NCBI GenBank assembly: GCA_947652605.1
Contig: OX393576.1
Coordinates: forward strand, 56,706,966-56,770,965
Source of the DNA: Elmis aenea
Lineage: Eukaryota > Arthropoda > Insecta > Coleoptera > Elmidae
Direction: 5' to 3'
Length of the DNA: 64,000 nt
Shown: piece after piece, positions 44,722 through 58,202 of the stretch
How the letters are laid out: the number at the start of each line of letters is the position of its first letter
Position numbering within the stretch: position 1 is the first letter of the stretch
Position numbers and translations under genes: made by a program
The notes under the pieces: generated by a model
What the model was told of the DNA's origin: nothing
Database searches by the model: none
What the model saw: only the letters and a program-made list of their open reading frames with translations

Positions 44722-46162
44722 CAGGGATGGAATAACGTTTTAAATCGTTACGTTATTGTATAACGTTATTTATTATTTGTTTTCGTTACATAACGTTATA
44801 AATAACGTTAAAAAAATGAATTGTTATGTTACATAACGTTATATAACGTTACATAAATTATGATATACAGGGTGTTAAATAATGCGAAAAAATACGGGAG
44901 GTGATTCCTTATCAAAAATAAAGTGAGGTCTTTTATATAACAATTTTTTCTTAGGCGTCTCCTTTCGGAGTTACACCCTCCTAAAGGGGATCGGTAAAAT
45001 TAGGTTTTTTTTTATTTCTCAAATTTAGATAAATGTAGGAGAATGATATTTGGTAGATGTTTTGTACTTATTAAAATGTTTCTCATAGTAATTTACAATC
45101 ATCTTCCACCTTCATAGGGGGCTGATAAGTGCGACCCCTGTTAGTTTTTTAATCAGAACTTTTTGGTGACTTGAAATTGTGCAATTAAAAGTTTTTTTTT
45201 GTTGTTCTCGTAAATCCTACAGTTTTAAGTAAAAAATTAAATGAGTGAATTTGATGTTTATGTTAATATTGGGTAGAAGGTAGAATTGACGGGCGTTTTA
45301 GCGTTCTCGCCGCGTAAACGTCAAATTGTATCCAATATGAACATAAACAAACCATGGTAACCACCAAAATGAATCGTTTTATATTGGAATATTTGATGGT
45401 TCATGTTCATTCATATAATTTTTTACTCAAAAACTGTAGGTTTAACAAGAACAGTTAAAGAATAAAAAATACTTCTAAATAAATCAAGTTTTCAAAAAAA
45501 AAATAAATTGCTAGGCTTCAACCCACCAAAAAATGCTGATAAAAAAACCAACAGGGGTCGCACTTTTCAGTCCTGTGTGAAGGTGAAGTTGATTAAAAAT
45601 ATTACTTTGGGAAACCTTTTAATAAGTATTAAACATCTACCGAATATCATTCTCCCACATTTATCCAAATTTGAGAATTAAAATAAAAACCCAATTTTAC
45701 CGATCCCCTTTAGGGGGGTGTAACTCCGAAAGGAGACCCTAAAGAAAAAAAAATATGAAAGACTCCTCTTAATTTTCGATAAGGAATCACCTCCCGAATT
45801 TTTTCGCATTACTTAAGAAACATGCTGTAAAAAAATAATTTTTATTTGTAACTCTGAAATTATTTTTGGAATCTGTAAATGTAAATTTAAAAAATAGTAC
45901 AAAATTACGTTGAGATATTTAATTTTAATTTTAATTTCTAAAATACAAACAAAATATAATATCTTATGAAAATAAAAAGATCGTCATACAAAAATTTAAT
46001 TTATAGAGAATAACGATACAAAATAACTTTAACGAAACGTTATCGGTTATTATAACGTTATATAACGTTATAAAAATATCGTTACGTTATTGTTGAAAAA
46101 ATTATAATTGAATCGTTATTATAACGTTATCGGGTATCGTTATGTTACGTTTTTCATCCCTG
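44722..46162. mobile_element. hAT-type element with nested foldback, block B only
   Basis: CAGGGATGGAATAACG and an inverted CATCCCTG form the ends. A perfect 8-bp duplication ATTTTGAC flanks it (44714-44721 and 46163-46170), and block A has the single, empty ATTTTGAC. This is direct evidence of insertion after the blocks separated. The sequence is the same composite as 36355-37803. Confidence 0.92.
44868..45827. mobile_element. Nested foldback, second copy
   Basis: Equivalent to 36501-37459, with the same end boxes and the inverted GGAGTTACACC/GGTGTAACTCC arms. Confidence 0.75.
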
Positions 46163-46659
46163 ATTTTGACATAACAGACAAGTAATATACATTTTGCATT
46201 TGACGTAAGCCTACCATACTTTTATATTTTGATATAACAGACAAGTAATATACATTTGATTGTCATCGATTTTCAATTTATCATGTTCTCAAGAGATGTT
46301 CCAACGATTTTAGAGCATTATTAACATTCCTTGTTTATGGGATAAATCTATTCCCGACTATAGCGACTTCAAAATAATTAGTTGCTCTACAACACTCGTT
46401 GCTGCAGTTACAAGAGCGGCCATTTTTATTTTGATATCGCGACACTAAAATATACTCCTATCATTTTACGTGTGAACACCCAATACCGCGACACTGAATG
46501 TCAACGATGTCGCGACATTTGATTTCGAGACGCTAGTATCACCGTGTGAGCTACCCTTTAGCAATATAGATTTCGTACATATATACCTACTAAAAAAAAT
46601 AACTATCATATTTATTGTGGTGCTTTTAAATACCAAATTTAAAAAAAAATTGTTAGCAG

Positions 46660-47305
46660 TAGTCTTTATTTGTTCTGGAAAATCCAAAAAGGCATAGAAC
46701 ATGTCACAATAATGATAATAATAATACACATATACGAATATATACACAACACAAAATTATATTTACTTGAAAGAGTTTTTCAAGTAAGCGTCATTAAGAT
46801 ATTCACTAACTCCATAGTAAGCTTTAGCTTTAGACTTTAGACTTTAGAGATTAGGACATTTCTGAATCTTCTCTTTAAGTCGGGGGTGGGTAGATTTTTT
46901 ATATTCTCAGGTGATGTATTAAATTTGTTATATATTGCAATAATTATAGAGGCAAAATTGTTTTTTGAAGATAAGTATATTTGAAGCTATCGGGTTTTAG
47001 ATTTTTTTTATGTCGGGTATTGGCTGCATGGTTTCTTATATTCACTTCAAACAGATCAAAATTATTTCTTACGAAAAGGATAGCTTCAAGAATGAATAGG
47101 CCGTAAAAAGTTAATATTTGTTTGTCACGAAAAGTGTGTTTACAGTGATCTCGGTAGTTTAGACCAAAAATAGTTGTTATACATCGCTTTTGTATAATAA
47201 AGAGGCGTTCAGAGTCACTAAGAAATGATATTTTATTAACAACATTTATAGTTGTGGAATTGTTTTTAAGTTTTAAGTCGGAGGTTAATTTACTTTGTTA
47301 TATTG
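46660..47305 (-). pseudogene. Non-LTR fragment with internal deletion, copy B
   Basis: Near-identical to 1605-2250, including the same internal deletion. Confidence 0.75.
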
Positions 47306-48894
47306 TTTGTATCACTTATTACCCTGAAAGAAAAAGTTCTCCTACGAGCGACGGCTCAATGTTTTTAAGAAAAATGAAGTAGGTACACGATTACGGATTC
47401 ATATTCTTACATGTAGGTACTTCAAATTTATTGCTTATAGCTTTTATGGATTTACACTAAATCACATCTCTGTGCTTCAGAACTGATTCTAATCTTCCAG
47501 TGACGTCAATCAAATAAGTTCGAAAGCGTAAGTCGTTTGAGCTAACGCGCTGTATCGAACCAAAATTTGTGTAATGCCATTATTGTAACAAGACTTCCTT
47601 AAAGAACTTCGCTCGCATCAGATGCATACATATTTAAGATATGAAATATAAGTTGCCAGAACAAAAGTTTGCACGAAAGCCTCATATCGCACTTGTCGTA
47701 AAGTTTTAACCAGTTTCTGAAGTATAACGAGATCTATTGTTGGTTTTAGAACAATTATAATAAGTGTCATTGTTGCTGGAACGCAATAAGTTTGAGACGA
47801 AATATATGCAGTTTGACTAGAAATTGAGTTTTTAAAGTCTGAAGAGTGTATCGCGCACAAAAACTTATTTTTATTAAATTTATTGTATCTTAGAAAACTT
47901 TTTTTTAGGACAGAGCGAATACACGAAGTGTACCAGTTATATGTTATACCTTTATACCACAACTTTTTGTGAACTCTTTATACAGAAATATTGATTCGTA
48001 TGGCCATTCAATGAGACGTAATATTTAATCACAATCTACGAGTTTACTTTTTTTTTTTTATAAATATGAGGCGATCGGAGAGTTAAAACTTTATAGCGCT
48101 AGATGTTTGACAGCAATAAATAAAGGTACTTTTTTAAATGTTGGTAATTGTTATAATTATTATCATTAAATATGCATTTTTAAAATAGATCCTGTCACTT
48201 TTGTACTTCGATAACTGCACTCAAATGTTAAATTCTCCATAATGACGTCACGTTTTGTCGTTATGACAGCGGATAAAAAGGTACCTAACTAAAGAATATC
48301 CACTTGCATTAATTTTTGCATGTAACTTTTGTTACCATGCAATCGACTTATGTGATTGTAACTAACCAAAAGATTTTGACGTTTTGTTAGTTATTATTTG
48401 AAGGTAATAATTTATTCGTGCAGTTATCGTACCGAATTACACTCGAGCTTTGTTTTTATCCTGGACAAACTGCTTTTACTAAACTCAAGTTTAGTTGCTA
48501 TTAGGCAACTCCACAGAACATACACAATCAAAATTGTTTAATCTACATAAAAGAGTTTCCTTGTTTAGGCCAATGTGAATATACCTAAAATTGCACCCCT
48601 AGCATTTAAGAACTAATAATATTATCAATATTAACTACTATCGACTACTGTTATAAACAGGACATTTTTTCTAACATGACTTCGATTTGTCGTATATTCA
48701 TTAAAATATACAATTTTGTAATTGCTCATTTCGAACTATTTTCGTAAACAAATCATTATATTGTTTTTTATTAAACTAATTTGTAATCAGGTAAAAAATA
48801 TCGCTTAAGATGAAAACTAAGCGTTACTTGACATTATTGACATTTAAAACAAATTATCGAGATATTTCCAAAACCTACTAATTAATTTCTATTA

Positions 48895-49545
48895 AATATT
48901 TTGTTTGTAGCCATTAATTAACATGAAAACCGCAATAACTCGAGAAATATCAATTTTAGACATAATAGACCTTTAACAAATTTTAAAGATAATTAAATTT
49001 TCGATAATAATATGTAAAAATATATAGGGCGTTCAATTAAAAATAATTGATTTAACCGTGTTTGAAGTTTACCCAATTGGACCCAGCATAAAAAACACCC
49101 TGTGTATTATTTTAAAATTGTATTTAGTCAGCAATCACTATGACACTATTGTTGAACAAAGTTTCAAAGGAATTTGTTCTGACATAGCCAAGTTGTGAAA
49201 TATCATTAATTTTTTAGACTCCTGTTTCTGTCAAAATTTTTATAAAAACTTAAGTAACTCAAAAACTACTGAATTTAGATAAGTACATAAAACCTTTATG
49301 TTTTTGAAAGAGAATTCAATTTTACATCTAAAAATCATAAAATATACTGGGTGTTCCATTTAAAAAAATATAGTGACGTATCGGTGCGCAAAAACAAGAC
49401 ACTGTGTATAGTTGAAAATAATCTAAGGTTATGTAGTAAATTACCACAAACAACTTTTGTATAAAACTTTTTTTTGTAAAGTTGTCACAAGACGAGATAT
49501 TGGTCCGTTACGTTACTTTTTGGACACACGGTAAATATTATTATA
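48895..49545. repeat. CAGGGTG-family repeat, copy B, uninterrupted
   Basis: Same as 3840-5370 but without the non-LTR insertion. It shows the empty site CACTGTGTATAGTTGAAA near 49400. Confidence 0.7.
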
Positions 49546-49571
49546 ACAGGGGTATTATTATTATTTTTATA

Positions 49572-50244
49572 CAGGGTGTAGAATTAAAACACGCAACAAA
49601 GTAATATCAATGGTAAAATTTTAAAAGTTGTTTATCTCCACTAAATATTTTAGGAAAAAAGTGCATTTAAGTTTTTGTAGAGAAAAAAATTGTTTGTCTA
49701 CAAATGTAATCAATATTAATTTTTGGTTCATGGATGACTGAAAATAATTGAGAAAGTTGCAAAACGGCATTTCGACAAAAATCTGTAGCGCCTTGAAATG
49801 ATTTAAAATGCCCAATCTAATGTCACATAGAGGTAAAATGTATTTTTATTGCGTTTATATTTTATCAAACATTTATTTTATACAATTAGTAATATTTTTA
49901 TTAAAATGAAATCATAATTTTGTTACTATAATAAACATCTGTGAAGATTATGGTAAACTTTACGTCAAAGTGACAGTATACCTAGGTGACATTAGATGGA
50001 CAGTAGTCATAGCATAATTTCAAGGCACTACAGATTTTGGTCAAAACGGCGTTTTGTCGTTCTCTCAATTTTCAGTCATTGGAAAACTAAAAATTAATAT
50101 TGATTACATTTGTAGACACAGAATTTTTTTCTCTTCAAAAACTCAGATGCACTTTTTTCCTAAAATATTTAGGGCAGATATTACACAACATTTAATATTT
50201 TACCATTGAAATTACTGTGTTGCGTGATTCGATTCTACACCCTG
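49572..50244. mobile_element. Foldback element, copy B of 5409-6081
   Basis: Same CAGGGTGTAGAATTAAAAC ends and arms; small indels relative to A. Confidence 0.8.
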
Positions 50245-50941
50245 TATACATATTTTGAATTACTTTTGGATTTGTTACGGCTGCAAAGGATGTCTAATAT
50301 TGGAATATTTTGTGGCGCTCCTGTAGACCAGTTAGGGCGCCTCAGTGTAACGCGGCGCACAGTTTGGGAACCTCTTGTTTAAGCTACAATACGGATATTT
50401 TCTTTGCATTGATTCTTTGAAACTAACCTGGCATAAATTTGATTAAGTATTTACTGAAAAGTGAAAATAGTGAAATGTGTTAATTATAATTAGCTTTGCT
50501 AAAATTTGATTTAAAAGACGATTTAAACTTTAAACTTACCGTCGTAAGCAGGGCCGTGTTTAGGGGGGGGGGGGGCGAAGGGGGCGCTCGCCCCGGGCGC
50601 CGAAATCAGGGGGCGCCAAAATCGCCATTGACGTCTTATTTTTTTTTGGAGTTATCTACGTTACGCAGTACCAGCGCGAAATTATTTTGTGTCCTAGGCA
50701 AAGTTTATTGGCGCGTCCCTTCTTCCTTAAGTCCTTTTATCTAAATTGTAGAGTGTTATTAACAAGTAAATAACGTACGGCGTATGAGGTATAGACAGCT
50801 GACGTAGCGTGATAATGAACCCAAGAGCGCGTCAAGTAATAGTGATAGTGTAAGTAAGCACATTAAACTAATAACTGTGTAGTGAATTAAATTTTAAAAT
50901 ATAATCGTATAAATAAAGTTAAATAAAATAAAATATTATCC

Positions 50942-51280
50942 ATGGCGAAATTTTTTAAAGCGAGTGGTAGTAGTTATAAAAGAAAAAGAGACAAGGAAGA
51001 GAAAAACAAAGAAGAAGGCGGAATATCCAGAACGTACAAACTAGTAATCAGATCACCAGATCAAGCAAAAACCAAAGGTTCAACGGAAGAAAAACAAATG
51101 GAGGCATTAGTAAAAGTAATAAACCAATTGGTGGAAGAAGTTAAAAAGATAAGGGAAGAACAAAAAGCATTTAGGGAGGAATTTAGTGCAACAAAAAAAG
51201 AAAACGAAGAGCTTAGAAAAAATATGCTTAGCTTAGAAAACAGAATAGAAGAACCAGAAAAAAAAAGAAAAGAAATATAA
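50942..51280 (+). CDS. Chimeric hAT/ORF1 frame, copy B
   Basis: 112 codons, differing from the A copy at residue 2 (A for E) and at two sites near the end of the coiled coil (KNMLSLE against KKMLRLE). All differences change residues, so there is no sign of protein-level constraint, though the number is tiny. See 6781-7119 for the domain reading. Confidence 0.5.
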   Translation: MAKFFKASGSSYKRKRDKEEKNKEEGGISRTYKLVIRSPDQAKTKGSTEEKQMEALVKVINQLVEEVKKIREEQKAFREEFSATKKENEELRKNMLSLENRIEEPEKKRKEI

Positions 51281-51870
51281 AATTGTGATAAAGGGGGCAA
51301 AATTTGATGAAAGTAACGGTACAGCAGGTATCGAAAAATTTCTAGATCAAAATTTAGGAGTCAAAGTAAATATCAAACAGATGTATGTGGTGGGTCGAAA
51401 ATATGGCAAAAGTATGACAATAGCAATGACAAGTAAATAGGAGTAAAATAAAATAAAGATGATGCAGTATAAGAGCAAATTAAAAGGTCAAAACGTTTAC
51501 ATAGACAATGACCTAACAGTAAAAGAAAGATAAATACAAAGAAAAATCAGAGAAGAGGCAGAAAAAGAAAAAAAAAGGGCAAAAAAGTCAGAGTAGCTTA
51601 TCAAAAACTCATTGTAGATAATAACATCTGGCTATGGAATAAAGAGAAAGAGGAGCTACAGCAAAAAGCAGACCCAAAAAACTAAGGACGGAAAACAAGT
51701 TACGGAAAAAATGGCACGATCACTACACGAAAACGGACATGAATAAGGAAAAACAGATAGCAATCAAAGCATGAGATACTAAAAATGAAAAAAATAGAGA
51801 TAAGAAAGACAAAATGAGAATAGGTACTTGGAATACCAGAAGCATAAAAAGAAAAGAAGAAGAAGCGATC
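51260..51870 (+). pseudogene. Decayed ORF1 tail and endonuclease start, copy B
   Basis: Equivalent to 7100-7710, with the same MRIGTWNTRS start near 51814. Confidence 0.55.
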
Positions 51871-53404
51871 ATGGAAAAAAGTGAGCACAACACAACTCAA
51901 CAGTCCTACAAACAGTAGAAAGACTCACGACTAAAAAAAATAATGTTCCTTAAGTTAAATGTTTAACTATTGAAGTATTTATTTATTTATTATTAAAAAT
52001 ATTACATGTGCATATTATGTTATTTTTTACCAAATTGTATGTTCCTTAAGTTAAATGTTACCTAATTATTTATTTATTATTAAAAATATTATATGTGCAT
52101 ACATATGTGTGTTTTATAAAGTGTTTTATAAAACGAGCCCCATTTTCCAAGCCCGAACAAAGTAGGGCCGGAGAAACTTTTTTTTTTTTAGAAATGGGGC
52201 GCAATTTTTCGTTCTTGCCCCGGGCGCCAAAACACCTAGACACGGCCCTGGTCGTAAGTTTCCTTTTTAGAGATCTATATCGCGTAATAAAACTTAAAAC
52301 TTTTTAAGTCTTCATCATCAATTCAGTGACGACATAACAAAAAGGTAAATGGAGTATTACTTTTTATTTTTCGTGTGATATAACTTCTAAGTTCTTCTCA
52401 TTTGATATATAACATATGTCCGTGGATGACATCCCTTTAAACTGCAGGAATGGTCTGTATTTTGAGCTCTATAGAAGTAGAGAATTGTGTATAAAAGTTG
52501 TATTACACGCAAGAGAAATTCTCTTCCAACAAAAGACTTTTCAGTTCACGCAATCGACGGATTATTGGATTCTACAGCATAAGCTATATAGATTACTATA
52601 CGATTAGAAAGAAGATACTTATTTGATATTGAATTTTTTGATCTATTTTAATCTCCTTTCAATACTTATGCACTAGTTGAATTATGAATAACCAATAATG
52701 TTATAATGAAAGTTACTTTGAAGTCATTTTATTTTGTAACACAACCGTTGAGTTTTCAGACCAGGAAATATCTTTAGCAAAATTAAGGAATTTCGTTAAT
52801 ATCAATTTAACTTGTCTAGTAAAAAAAAACTAAAAATAACCTCCATCCATAATAGAATAAGTTATCTTTAACTAAAGCAATTTATGTTACATACGAAATG
52901 AATCGAGTGAATCATTCAAATATTCATCAATAGTTTTAAGAGCTTTTGTAGCAGCACATAACTAGGAATATAATTAAAGTTTGCTGACGAATATCTGCAG
53001 ACGTAGATCTGCAGATAAGCAAACGAAACTTATGAAAATGCAATAAAGTTTAAAAGCATTTAATTAGAGATAAAATATGTATAATGAACTCAAAAGCATA
53101 TACTTTTTAGAGTTGATACTAGCAAAAGTATTAAGAGGTTGTATGTATCAGCAAATAAAAGTATTGTTTAGAAGTTTAGAACATAAGCTAATTTTTACTG
53201 ATTACAACAAGAAGTAAAAAGAAGAACTATGGACGCGTAGACACCTAAAATTTTGTTTTGTAATCGGTAATTTACTGAAGCTAACGTCAGCAAATATTAC
53301 CAATTTGAGCTAAGGTGCAGTATCTTAGAAAAAGTTTGACGTGTTTTAAGAAAACTTAATCCAATTTTAATTTATTACAATATTTTATAAATACCTAGTA
53401 GGAG

Positions 53405-54117
53405 CAGTGATGTGAAATGACGGTCATTTATGATTGTGACGTCATGACCGTCATGACCGGTCATATGACCGTCATTTATGATTGTTTTTATAACAATGGT
53501 ATAAAATTAATATATGTGTAATAAGAATAATAAATAAAAAGCAGAATTATTAGTATCAGTATCTTTATCTGGGTATTGTATTACTGCAGAGAAGGCTCTA
53601 GAAGTCGAGGGAGTTGAAGGTGATTTTGGACTACTTATGCTGAGAGCTAAACATTTTTTAATAAAATTTTTATTTGAGTTTAAACTTTAATTTTACATGC
53701 TCTGGGCATTTTTTGCATGTTGTAATTAAATGTTCTGCCATTCTAGTGGCATGTAATCCGTATCTCTTTCTACAAAATTGGCAACCATAAGTAGCTACCT
53801 TTTGCTGCGAACTTGCAGGATAACGTACAAAAAAGTAAAATACCTTCCCTTTTCTCCGCATTGTGTTTACCAACTTTCAGAATACTTTATATGGTGGTAT
53901 TTACATTTTTAATAACGATATTGCAATTAAGATTAACACAAATCAAGTGACAAACACCATGTAAACTTAAAACTGTCATTTTTGGATGTTAGAAAAACTG
54001 TCATTTTGAATTTTGGAGCTTAGAATGGTCACGGTCATTTAAAATCATTGTGACGTGACGTCATGACCGTCATGACACACTGTCATGACGCGGTCATATG
54101 ACACACTCACATCACTG
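53405..54117 (-). mobile_element. hAT element with BED finger, block B only
   Basis: Perfect 11-bp termini CAGTGATGTGA and TCACATCACTG, and a perfect 8-bp duplication AGTAGGAG (53397-53404, 54118-54125). Block A has the empty site with one AGTAGGAG. The ends hold many GACGGTCAT / ATGACCGTC motifs in both orientations. It is 713 bp long and keeps only the first part of a transposase gene. Confidence 0.93.
53670..53873 (-). pseudogene. BED zinc-finger N-terminus of a hAT transposase
   Basis: 67 codons on the minus strand. YGCQFCRKRYG supplies the CxxC pair and MAEHLITTCKKC supplies the H and C that complete a BED-type finger. It begins MVNTMRRKGK and ends soon after the finger, with no catalytic core. 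It could make a DNA-binding fragment of the transposase, but nothing shows that it is expressed. Confidence 0.65.
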
Positions 54118-54470
54118 AGTAGGAGTAATTATTTTTGTAAACTGTAGTTTTAATCTCCCAAAAATAGATTTATTAGGTTGTCTTTATTTTGGGTAAAGAT
54201 TAAAATAAGTTTCACTTGCAGCTTCAGAACTATTATTACTTTGAATAAAACATTCTTACATATTATACTTTTTGTAATATTCGTAAGCCATTTCGTGTTT
54301 TTAAGGTACAAAAATAAAACAAAACAATTAAAAGTGATTATTTTTGTCAAATTTCATTAAAATAACAAAATGGCAGTAGGTTTTACCAGGTATATTCCTA
54401 ATGACATAAGTCGGTAGATGGCTGCAACGGTGGAACCTAACCATTAACTACCTACCAAAAATGTGCAGCC

Positions 54471-55560
54471 AAAATATTTTCCTTAAGAAGATTGAAGAAT
54501 CCTGCTAGAATTCAGTTGAACCAACACACAATTCAGTAGAACGGAAATTCCGAAACAATTTAATACCTTGGTGTTATGCTAGACACGAGACTAACTTAGA
54601 AGCCCCACATTGTCCATAAGTTAAACCAAGAATACATACGACTGGGCAAACTTTTCCCACTAATCAACAGAAAACCAGCTTTAAAAATTAAGTGCACTTT
54701 ATTATTATACAGGGTGTTTCATAATTGAATGCTGATCCTTAGGGGTATTATTTCTTGGATGATTTTAAGAAAAAAAGTTCATATCAATGTAGGTCCGCAA
54801 CCGCCGTATTTTTGAGATACAGGGTGTTAAAAGTTTATTCGAAAACCGTTCGTCGGACAAAAAAAAGTCAAGAGGCCATTTTTACTAACAGATAAAGTAA
54901 AATTATAAAAATAACATTTATTTTGAAAAAAAACCAGTGGAATATCATTTTTTTCATTAAAAATATTCAAGGACATGTTAGTACGGACGCCATTGGTAGA
55001 AATAGAACAATATTTTTTTCTGAAAAAAATTTGTTTTTAGGCCTAGTTAGTACCTACTAAAATTCAAAAAAATATCTGAAGCGGTATCAAAGATATTACG
55101 AAAAAACCGATATTTTTTTCAACTTTTAACACCCTGTATCTCAAAAATACGGCGGTTGCGGACCTACATTGATATGAACTTTTTTTCTTAAAATCATCCA
55201 AGGAATAAAACTCCTAAGGATCAGCAGTCAATTATGAAACACCCTATATAAAGCTCTCATAAGACCGTTAGACATGTACGCCTGCGTAGTGTGGGGTAAC
55301 ACATGCAAATCAAACTTAAAACATATCCGTCCTGCAAAATAAAGTTCTTAGAATTGCAGTAAATGCTGAGTGGTACGTAAGTAATGCTCAACTCCACAAG
55401 GAACTCGGTATTCTTACAATAACCGAACATACTAAAAAGTTAACAGTTAAGTTCCACTCCAACATGCAGCACTGCGAAGGTGCCCACCATTATTTGCTAG
55501 GTCGCAAAGACATTCACTCTCGCCTAAAGCGAAGACTGCCCCAAGACCTATACACGTAGT
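54471..55560 (+). pseudogene. Jockey-type fragment, copy B
   Basis: Same as 9590-10680, with the same foldback interruption and the same disabling changes. Confidence 0.8.
54707..55248. mobile_element. Foldback inside Jockey fragment, copy B
   Basis: Same as 9826-10367. Confidence 0.85.
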
Positions 55561-56969
55561 GAGTTTGTTGTGAAATGTTTTAACCAAGTGTCCTAAGTGT
55601 GAGGAATAAGGTCCTCTTAAAAAAATAAAACCAATAAACGTCTTACAGCTCCGTTATGAATACTGCATTACCGGCGTTACCCTTAGCAACGGCATAAAAA
55701 GTACTTTCCGGCCGCTACAGCGTACGAAAAAGTAAATTTGCATTAAAGCGAACAGCATACGCTGTCATCTGTCAGTGACAGAATGTCACGTAGTTTCTAA
55801 CCTATATTTTTGAAAAATACTAAAAATTTAAATTGTTTTTAATTCGATCGCACAAAAAATGTAATATGCACCTCGGCTAAAACGTACTTTTTCGCCCTTG
55901 CCTGTTTGCTGACTTCGACTACGTCTCAGCCAGCAAACCAGAAGCGGCCGAAAAAATTACACTTTTGGCCTTGATACATAAATAACTATTTTTGGTGACA
56001 ACTATGATAAATTAATTTGCCAGTTGAAGCCGTACAATTAAGTACTAAACTTTTTTGGATGTAAGTAAACAGTTAAGGTAGTTTAAGAAATTAGTAGTTC
56101 GTAGCCACTACGAAGTTTTTAGTTAAAGTACAGCGGTTTATGTTGAAGCAAGAAAAAAATCAACGGCGGCAGTCATGTAAAGTTTTTCGATTTCTAGACT
56201 GCATTTGTAAAGCGTATTGCACGTTTTGCTATTGGGACGAATGCGTGCCGCATACTAATGCTGGAATATATCAAAAGCTCTATATCTTTGTGAGTTGTGA
56301 GGGAGACAAATTAAAAGACAGGGAGTCTCGTGTTGTGGTCGCAGGAGATGCAGAGATCAAATCATTGGAAATTCAAACAACGTATCACGACGACACGGCC
56401 GCCTGAGAAAAAGAAAATCAAAACGGCCCTTCTTTTGCTGTCGGGAAATTGTCTATTGTTGTCTGTGACCCCGATCCCTTTGAGCTTGTATCTCTGTGTC
56501 TGTGAAGTGATGTCTTGCTCCGGCTCTTAGGTTGGAATTTATGTTGCAATATACATAACTCTTATTTACTTGAACAGTATCGGATTTCCACTATCGTTTT
56601 TGAATGAGAGAAAAATGATATATTTTGGGAGAATTTTGTGCAGGAAAAATACACCGGAATTTGTAATACGTTCACGTTTTTTTGCTAAAATGAAACTTGC
56701 CAATTTCTCTTTTTATTATTATTTTCGAAAGCAAATATTGATCAAATATATGAATGTATTTTTATTTTATTCATAACTCGAGAAGTAGAGCGGAAGAAAC
56801 TACTTTTATCGACGCCTGCTGTTCTGCCTCTCATTTTTTCTGAACAATATACTTGCTCAGTTGCAATTTTCAATTTTATATAGGTATAGAGCTACACAAA
56901 ATTATAGAAACAGAAAAATATCTAAAACACCATAAAGATATTACAATAACATTTGTTGTCTAATCATCA

Positions 56970-57130
56970 TCGTATGTTCCGGTTTCGATGAAAATATTCG
57001 GGTTGTAATATGACTTTCGGTTCAACCGAAAACGGATTTAAACTTTGAAATTTAAAATAGAACACTCTGTATGATTTTGAATTTATGTTTAAATTTACTC
57101 TAAAAAATGTATGAGATAGGGGAGACCGCC
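56970..57130 (-). repeat. Dispersed repeat, copy B of 12090-12250
   Basis: Same CGGTTTCGATGAAAATATTC to AACACTCTGTATG series. A TTAA-rich stretch of about six bases just upstream is missing relative to A. Confidence 0.6.
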
Positions 57131-57331
57131 GATGAAATTAAGATTTTTTTGTTTTTATTTAATTTCTCATAGAGTACCTTTAACAAGGTTTTTACATCCA
57201 AATCGATTTAATGATAGATTGGACATTTATCTTCCTTGCAAGCTATTTATTTCATATGTTTCGTAAAGCATATGTGAGATTTTTTTTTTATGTAGTAAAA
57301 CAGCTGTTACTTCCAACCTCAACTTTGAGGC

Positions 57332-57452
57332 TAAAAGTAACAATGATCGGGATAAGTTGTAATGGCAAAATAATTTACACAACTTAGGTATAAGCAGTGA
57401 GTAAATATATTAGTATTCATCAACAAAATTAATGTTTGTTTCCAAAATACAC
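57332..57452. other. About 120 bp present in block B only
   Basis: Between CCTCAACTTTGAGG and TTAGCAAAATG. Block A joins AACTTTAAGG almost directly to the second side. There are no inverted ends and no target duplication, so this looks more like a deletion in A than an insertion in B. Confidence 0.7.
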
Positions 57453-58202
57453 ATTAGCAAAATGAAAAAATATCCAAAAATGTGAAACAAAAAGTACAAC
57501 AAATTGGAAAATTAATCCGACAAATTTTGTATGTTCTCATTTACGAAGAAAACCACCAATTATGTGCTAAGAGTAAACATCTGCAAGTGAAAACATTGAT
57601 TGGGGTTATTTGTAACAGTGTTACTTTTGACCCCAAGTGTACACAAAACAAATTGGAGGGAATCCTCAATTAACTACGATTCCAACGTCAAATTGTACTC
57701 CATCCACCAATAGCCAACAAAATTTAGAACATAATAATCTAGGTACTTTTTTGTTCCTCTTTTAGAGATCGCCTAGATGTCACTCGACAGGTGACAAGGT
57801 GACACAACGCAGCAACTTTTAGGCGGCAAATAGTGCCTCTGGCTGGCAAAAACTTAACCTTTATGACAGATGAAAAATAGCAATGTACGAGTAGGTAGGG
57901 AGATGGATGCCAATGAACTTTGCTAAAGCGCTTAGAGCGACATATAACAAAAATTAAAGAAATTATAGGCACTGTTACAACCTACCCGTGTTACATTCAT
58001 CCCCAGTCTCCCCTGATCTGGGTCTGAAGTCAACCTGTTACGAAATTCTGTATCATTTGAAAAGGCTGTAAAAATTCGTTAGAAATTTTGATTGACAACG
58101 AATTATTTAACATCTTGCACTAGCTACTAGCTACATTTTTAAAATATTATGCAGGGCGTTTTTTACGCTTGTTTCAATTAGTGAAATTTTAAACATAATT
58201 AA

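Larger units (their letters stand above)
44558..46556. mobile_element. GTCGCGACAT-type TIR element, copy B, interrupted
   Basis: Same element as 946-1501, split by the hAT-type insertion 44722-46162. Copy B lacks about ten bases at the left edge, next to TTTCAAG. Confidence 0.6.
50549..52250 (+). mobile_element. hAT element with captured non-LTR sequence (copy B)
   Basis: Same termini and the same GTCGTAAG duplication (50541-50548 and 52251-52258) as 6386-8090. The insertion predates the block duplication. Confidence 0.88.
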
